Below, piece by piece: positions 40,760-44,073 of a stretch of DNA of 44,073 bases; within the stretch, counting starts at the first letter, position 1; every line of letters begins with the position of its first letter. A program made the translations under genes and the position numbers. The notes below the pieces were generated by a model, which was not told the DNA's origin, ran no database searches, and saw nothing but the letters and a program-made list of their open reading frames with translations. This DNA comes from Porphyromonadaceae bacterium (GTDB lineage Bacteria > Bacteroidota > Bacteroidia > Bacteroidales > Dysgonomonadaceae), in assembly GCA_003517675.1 (NCBI GenBank), contig DPAC01000030.1, positions 1-44,073 on the forward strand, given 5' to 3'.

Positions 40760-42088
40760 ATGCTGGAAACCGTATGCAGATACATCGAAAAAGAACAATT
40801 GCTCACACCGGGCTGCCGGGTCATTGTGGGTGTCAGCGGTGGGACCGATTCGATGGCGCTGCTCGACCTGCTCACCCTGCTGGGATATCAATGTGTGGCG
40901 GCACATTGCAATTTTCACCTGCGAGGTGAGGAGTCGCTACGGGATGCCAACTTTGTGCAGAGATGGTGCCAGAGCATCGATATACCGTTTCTTTCTGTCG
41001 ATTTTGACACGCGGCAATATGCTGCTGACAGGAAGCTCTCCATCGAAATGGCTGCCCGCGAGTTGCGTTATGACTGGTTTGAGGTGATCCGTCAGCAACA
41101 AGATGCGGAAGCCATTGCCGTGGCTCACCACCGGGATGATTCGGTAGAAACACTCCTGCTCAACCTGATACGCGGTACCGGAATCAAGGGATTAACCGGC
41201 ATCAGCCCAAAGAGAGGGAAGGTGGTACGACCGCTGCTCTGTGCCTCGCGCTCTGAGATTGAGCAATATATGAATGAACGAGGGCTGCCTGCTGTTTTGG
41301 ACAGCAGCAACAGCGATGAGCAGATCCTGCGCAATGCAATCAGGCTGCGCCTCATCCCGTTGCTGGAGGAACTGAACCCCTCCGTGAGAGAGGCCATCCA
41401 CCGTACCTCGCAACATCTTGCCGAAGCAGCGAAGGTATATGACAATGCCATCAGCCAACAATCGGCTGCCGTTATGCAGGATAAGCGGATCGATATTGAA
41501 GCGTTGAAGAGGTGCCCTTCACCAGCCTCTCTCCTCTTTGAGATCCTCACTCCGCTGGGTTTCAACCCATCGGTCATTGGTGACATTGCGGAGCATCTCA
41601 ACGCCACCCCCGGGAAGTTGTTTCTGGGAGAGAACTACCGGGTGATCAAAGACCGGGATGCCTTGCTGATTGCTCCTCTTCCCGGTGAAGAGGAGCAACC
41701 CTCATACCTCATTGAGCGGTCTGCTACAACGTTGAAAAAGCCCATGAGCATGCAGATCCGGTTGTTAGATATGCCGGCAACAATTGAAAAGAAACGATCC
41801 ATTCTCACTGTCGACCTGGATCTGCTGCGGTTCCCACTGCTTTTACGCCGGTGGCAGCGGGGCGACTGGTTCATTCCCTTTGGGATGAAGGGAAAGAAAA
41901 AGCTGAGCGACTATTTCACCGATCGCAAGATGAGCCTGCTCGACAAAGAGGAGGTATGGGTGTTGCTCTCGGGTGAGGATCTGGTATGGGTTGTGGGCGA
42001 ACGACCCGATGACCGTTTTCGGGTCACCAACAAGACCAGGAAGCTCTTTCAGATCAGATTGGACTCCGAAAAAAACCTGACAAGCTGA
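40760..42088 (+). CDS. tilS: tRNA(Ile)-lysidine synthase
   Basis: A 442-residue ATP-PPi-loop enzyme that turns the wobble C34 of tRNA-Ile(CAU) into lysidine. The PP-loop is VGVSGGTDSMALLDLL (residues 26-31 for SGGTDS). It is followed by VAAHCNFHLRGEESLRDANF, VDFDTRQYAADRKLSIEMAA, RELRYDWFEVI, AVAHHRDDSVETLLLNLIRG and GLTGISPKRGKVVRPLL, all typical of TilS. The C-terminal substrate-binding domain ends with RRWQRGDWFIPFGMKGKKKL and SDYFTDRKMSLLDKE. The enzyme is essential in most bacteria. It starts after a good SD site and ends at a hairpin. Confidence 0.96.
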   Translation: MLETVCRYIEKEQLLTPGCRVIVGVSGGTDSMALLDLLTLLGYQCVAAHCNFHLRGEESLRDANFVQRWCQSIDIPFLSVDFDTRQYAADRKLSIEMAARELRYDWFEVIRQQQDAEAIAVAHHRDDSVETLLLNLIRGTGIKGLTGISPKRGKVVRPLLCASRSEIEQYMNERGLPAVLDSSNSDEQILRNAIRLRLIPLLEELNPSVREAIHRTSQHLAEAAKVYDNAISQQSAAVMQDKRIDIEALKRCPSPASLLFEILTPLGFNPSVIGDIAEHLNATPGKLFLGENYRVIKDRDALLIAPLPGEEEQPSYLIERSATTLKKPMSMQIRLLDMPATIEKKRSILTVDLDLLRFPLLLRRWQRGDWFIPFGMKGKKKLSDYFTDRKMSLLDKEEVWVLLSGEDLVWVVGERPDDRFRVTNKTRKLFQIRLDSEKNLTS

Positions 42089-42095
42089 TCTGTTG

Positions 42096-42126
42096 AAAAG
42101 TTTTTTGCTTGTTATGCAACTTTTTT
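42096..42126 (+). terminator. Terminator after tilS
   Basis: AAAAG plus TTGC pair with GCAA plus CTTTT, with a T bulge on the left arm and a 7-base loop, followed by T residues. Confidence 0.6.
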
Positions 42127-42199
42127 GCAGTTATTTCATCTGATGAATAGAACCCAAACCATGCTTTTGTTGTTAAAAAAGAAATATGAAACCAGAGTG

Positions 42200-42337
42200 A
42201 TGAAAACCAATACAATCAAAAACCTTGTGATGCTGGGCGCCTTCGCCGGTTTTGCCTTCTATATTTCGCGCAATTACAGGCAAAGGAAACAAAGAGAGAG
42301 AGAATTGCGTGAGACCCTCCATTTTCAGCTCTTCTGA
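42200..42337 (+). CDS. Small single-pass membrane peptide
   Basis: A 45-residue peptide from the ATG at 42200, or 64 residues from the ATG at 42143. It has one hydrophobic segment (NLVMLGAFAGFAFYI) followed by a strongly basic stretch (RNYRQRKQRERELRE). Such short membrane peptides with a basic tail are often real in Bacteroidetes but are poorly conserved in sequence. No family was recognised. It lies between the tilS terminator and the serS promoter and would need a promoter of its own, which I cannot see clearly. Confidence 0.5.
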   Translation: MKTNTIKNLVMLGAFAGFAFYISRNYRQRKQRERELRETLHFQLF

Positions 42338-42408
42338 TCTCATTGCACCTTTCGGAAGTTATTTTCCGCTGTGACTGTTTTGATGCCCCTATTTTTTATA
42401 TCTTTGCC

Positions 42409-42417
42409 CACTGAAAA
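42409..42417 (+). promoter_or_regulatory. -7 element for serS
   Basis: TATCTTTGC is an exact match 20 bases before the ATG at 42437. A TTTG upstream is too far (26 bases). Confidence 0.55.
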
Positions 42418-42436
42418 AACAGTTGAACAACTTGCT

Positions 42437-43708
42437 ATGCTCACACTCAAGGTAATCAGAGAAAAGAGGGAAGAGGTGTTGCAGCGCCTCATGTGCAAAC
42501 ATTTCGATGGGAGTGTGGTGATTGACGAAATCATCGCACAGGATGATCTGCGGCGCAGCACTCAGACCTCACTCGACACGCTGCTGAATGAAGTGAATAC
42601 CCTCTCTCGCTCTATCGGTGCATTGATGAAAGAGGGCAGGAAAGAGGAGGCTACCGAAGCACGTGCCCAGGTGAACAAGCTAAAAGAATCGGCCAAAGAG
42701 CTTGAAGAGACCCTGCATGCTGCAGAGGAAAAGATTCAAAACTTGTTGGTTACCATTCCCAATCTGCCTCATCGGTCGGTGCCACAAGGCAAAGGTGCGG
42801 AAGACAACCTGGTGGAAAGGAGTGGGGGCGAGCAACCTCAGCTGCCCGAGGGGGCCTTGCCTCACTGGGAGCTGGCGAAGAGATATGACCTGATCGATTT
42901 TCAGCTGGGTGTGAAGATCACAGGTGCCGGCTTTCCTGTGTACAAAGGCAAAGGAGCACGCCTTCAACGTTCCCTGATCAATTTCTTCCTTGACAGTGCC
43001 CGCGATGCGGGTTACCTGGAGGTGCAACCTCCCTATATGGTGAACAGTGACTCTGCTTTTGGTACGGGACAACTCCCGGACAAGGAGGGACAGATGTATC
43101 ATGTGGGGCTCGATGACCTCTACCTGATACCCACCGCCGAGGTGCCGGTGACCAACATCTATCGTGATGTGATTCTCGATGAAAAGGAGCTGCCGATCAG
43201 GAACACTGCTTACTCTGCCTGCTTCCGCCGCGAGGCGGGATCATATGGTAAAGATGTGAGGGGATTGAACCGGCTGCACCAGTTCGATAAGGTGGAGATC
43301 GTCTGCATCGATAAACCGGAACACTCCTATGATCGGCTCGAAGAGATGGTGGCCTATGTGCAGACGCTGGTGGAACAACTGAAGCTGCCCTGGCGCATCC
43401 TGCGCCTCTGCGGCGGTGACATGAGCTTCACCGCGGCACTCACGTTCGACTTTGAGGTCTTCTCGGCTGCTCAGCAACGCTGGCTGGAAGTGAGCTCGGT
43501 ATCCAACTTCGAGAGCTACCAGGCCAACCGTCTTAGATGCCGTTATCGCGATGCGGAGCGAAAAACGCAGCTTTGCCATACCCTCAACGGCAGTGCACTG
43601 GCCCTTCCCCGCATCATGGCAGCCCTGCTGGAGAATAACCAGACAGCCGATGGCATCCGCATCCCGGAGGTGCTGGTGCCTTATTGTGGATTTGAGGCAA
43701 TCAGCTAA
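42437..43708 (+). CDS. serS: Serine--tRNA ligase
   Basis: A 423-residue class II synthetase that charges tRNA-Ser. The ATG at 42437 gives MLTLKVIREKREEVLQRLMC, the normal opening; the frame is open upstream through the promoter. Residues about 25-110 form the long antiparallel coiled-coil arm that grips the tRNA variable arm. The core shows GFPVYKGKGARLQRSLINFF, the YLIPTAEVPVTNIYRDVI segment, motif 2 SACFRREAGSYGKDVRGL, VSSVSNFESYQANRLRCRYR, HTLNGSALALPRIMAALLEN and the end IRIPEVLVPYCG. It overlaps the convergent cinA-like gene by 8 bases at the stop. Confidence 0.97.
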   Translation: MLTLKVIREKREEVLQRLMCKHFDGSVVIDEIIAQDDLRRSTQTSLDTLLNEVNTLSRSIGALMKEGRKEEATEARAQVNKLKESAKELEETLHAAEEKIQNLLVTIPNLPHRSVPQGKGAEDNLVERSGGEQPQLPEGALPHWELAKRYDLIDFQLGVKITGAGFPVYKGKGARLQRSLINFFLDSARDAGYLEVQPPYMVNSDSAFGTGQLPDKEGQMYHVGLDDLYLIPTAEVPVTNIYRDVILDEKELPIRNTAYSACFRREAGSYGKDVRGLNRLHQFDKVEIVCIDKPEHSYDRLEEMVAYVQTLVEQLKLPWRILRLCGGDMSFTAALTFDFEVFSAAQQRWLEVSSVSNFESYQANRLRCRYRDAERKTQLCHTLNGSALALPRIMAALLENNQTADGIRIPEVLVPYCGFEAIS

Positions 43709-44073
43709 CAGTCTCCTGCTGTAACATTCTCAAAAGCTGTGTAATGGCTATGCCGGCCGTACGCTCAATATTCTGAGCGCGGTTGTTGCCCACGCTGTAT
43801 TCACGGACAATCAACTCCTGCCTGCAGCGGGTAGCGACCCACACAGTGCCCACCGGCTTCTCCCGGCTGCCCCCCTCAGGACCCATGATGCCGGTGACAG
43901 CTATGGCACAGCTCGTCCCTGTTGCAGCAGCCACACCCCGTATCATCTCTTCCGCCACTTCGCGGCTCACTGCGCCCTGCATTGCCAGTGTCTCTTTTTT
44001 TACCTGCAGCAGCTTCTCTTTGATGCTGTTGTCGTAGGCAACCACACTGCCCATGTACCACGAAGAGGCACCA
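43701..44073 (-). CDS. CinA C-terminal domain protein, N-terminus cut off by window edge
   Basis: The reading frame runs without a stop to the right edge; 123 codons plus a stop are present. The sequence is the nicotinamide-nucleotide amidase (PncC/CinA C-terminal) domain: SSWYMGSVVAYDNSIKEKLL, MQGAVSREVAEEMIRGVAAA, AIAVTGIMGPEGGSREKPVG, TVWVATR and the final helix. This enzyme turns NMN into nicotinate mononucleotide in the pyridine-nucleotide cycle. Whether it is a short PncC-type protein or the end of full-length CinA cannot be told here, because the start is outside the window. It converges on serS with an 8-base overlap. Confidence 0.9.
   Translation of the reverse strand, partial: GASSWYMGSVVAYDNSIKEKLLQVKKETLAMQGAVSREVAEEMIRGVAAATGTSCAIAVTGIMGPEGGSREKPVGTVWVATRCRQELIVREYSVGNNRAQNIERTAGIAITQLLRMLQQETVS

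Overview
The window looks like a chromosomal segment of a member of the Bacteroidetes, most likely order Bacteroidales. The evidence is the set of lineage-typical families (DUF4831, DUF3298 and DUF4382 lipoproteins, DUF3467, a stand-alone HsdR_N-like nuclease beside holA, a short AMP nucleosidase, MalQ with two starch-binding modules). Repeated TAnnTTTG -7 promoter elements, several with a TTTG or TTG element 19-20 bases upstream, agree with this. I cannot fix the family or genus from sequence reading alone. Most of the window is ordinary core genome with dense coding on both strands. No tRNA, rRNA, CRISPR array, transposase or phage gene was seen.

Layout. 1-2369 (minus): a regulatory operon read right to left, with a secreted TPR protein, an ECF sigma factor, a single-pass membrane protein that looks like its anti-sigma factor, and a small exported protein cut by the window edge. 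2798-7335 (plus): an AspT/YidE-type transporter and a DPE2-like 4-alpha-glucanotransferase, the latter with a LacI-type palindrome upstream. 7420-8412 (minus): class II fructose-bisphosphate aldolase, separated from malQ by a perfect palindromic two-way terminator. 8708-13125 (plus): alanine dehydrogenase, DUF3467, cydA and cydB. 13269-18347 (plus): a tight run of DUF3298 lipoprotein, rsmG, an MBL hydrolase and gcvP. 18384-25628: an envelope block of lipoproteins (a protease-prodomain-like one, two tandem DUF4382, one SPOR), a PhnP-like hydrolase, an extraordinary aromatic/serine-rich secreted protein and a FadL-type outer-membrane protein. 25746-29603: panB, an HsdR_N-like nuclease divergent from amn and holA, and a glutathione peroxidase.

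29604-32330 is the least core-like part. It holds an AT-rich 588-base gap with repeated ACAAATGT/ACATTTGT words, an XRE regulator, and an AT-rich AAA/DUF4143 ATPase with its own near-perfect promoter and an 11-bp direct repeat. After it come pyrK-pyrD, asnA, ung, a convergent lone sufB, and a minus-strand pheS-DUF4831-DUF3298 operon. The window ends with tilS, a small membrane peptide, serS and a convergent cinA-type gene cut by the right edge.

Functionally the region mixes central metabolism (aldolase, alanine dehydrogenase, glycine decarboxylase, pantothenate, pyrimidine, asparagine), microaerobic respiration (cytochrome bd), translation (pheS, serS, tilS, rsmG), DNA replication and repair (holA, ung) and cell-envelope lipoproteins. 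I did not find a convincing new multi-gene defence or biosynthetic system. The best leads are regulatory: the malQ operator, and repeated motifs at the XRE, ATPase and asnA promoters. The other leads are the orphan sufB, the prodomain-like lipoprotein, and the repeat-built WYSP protein.
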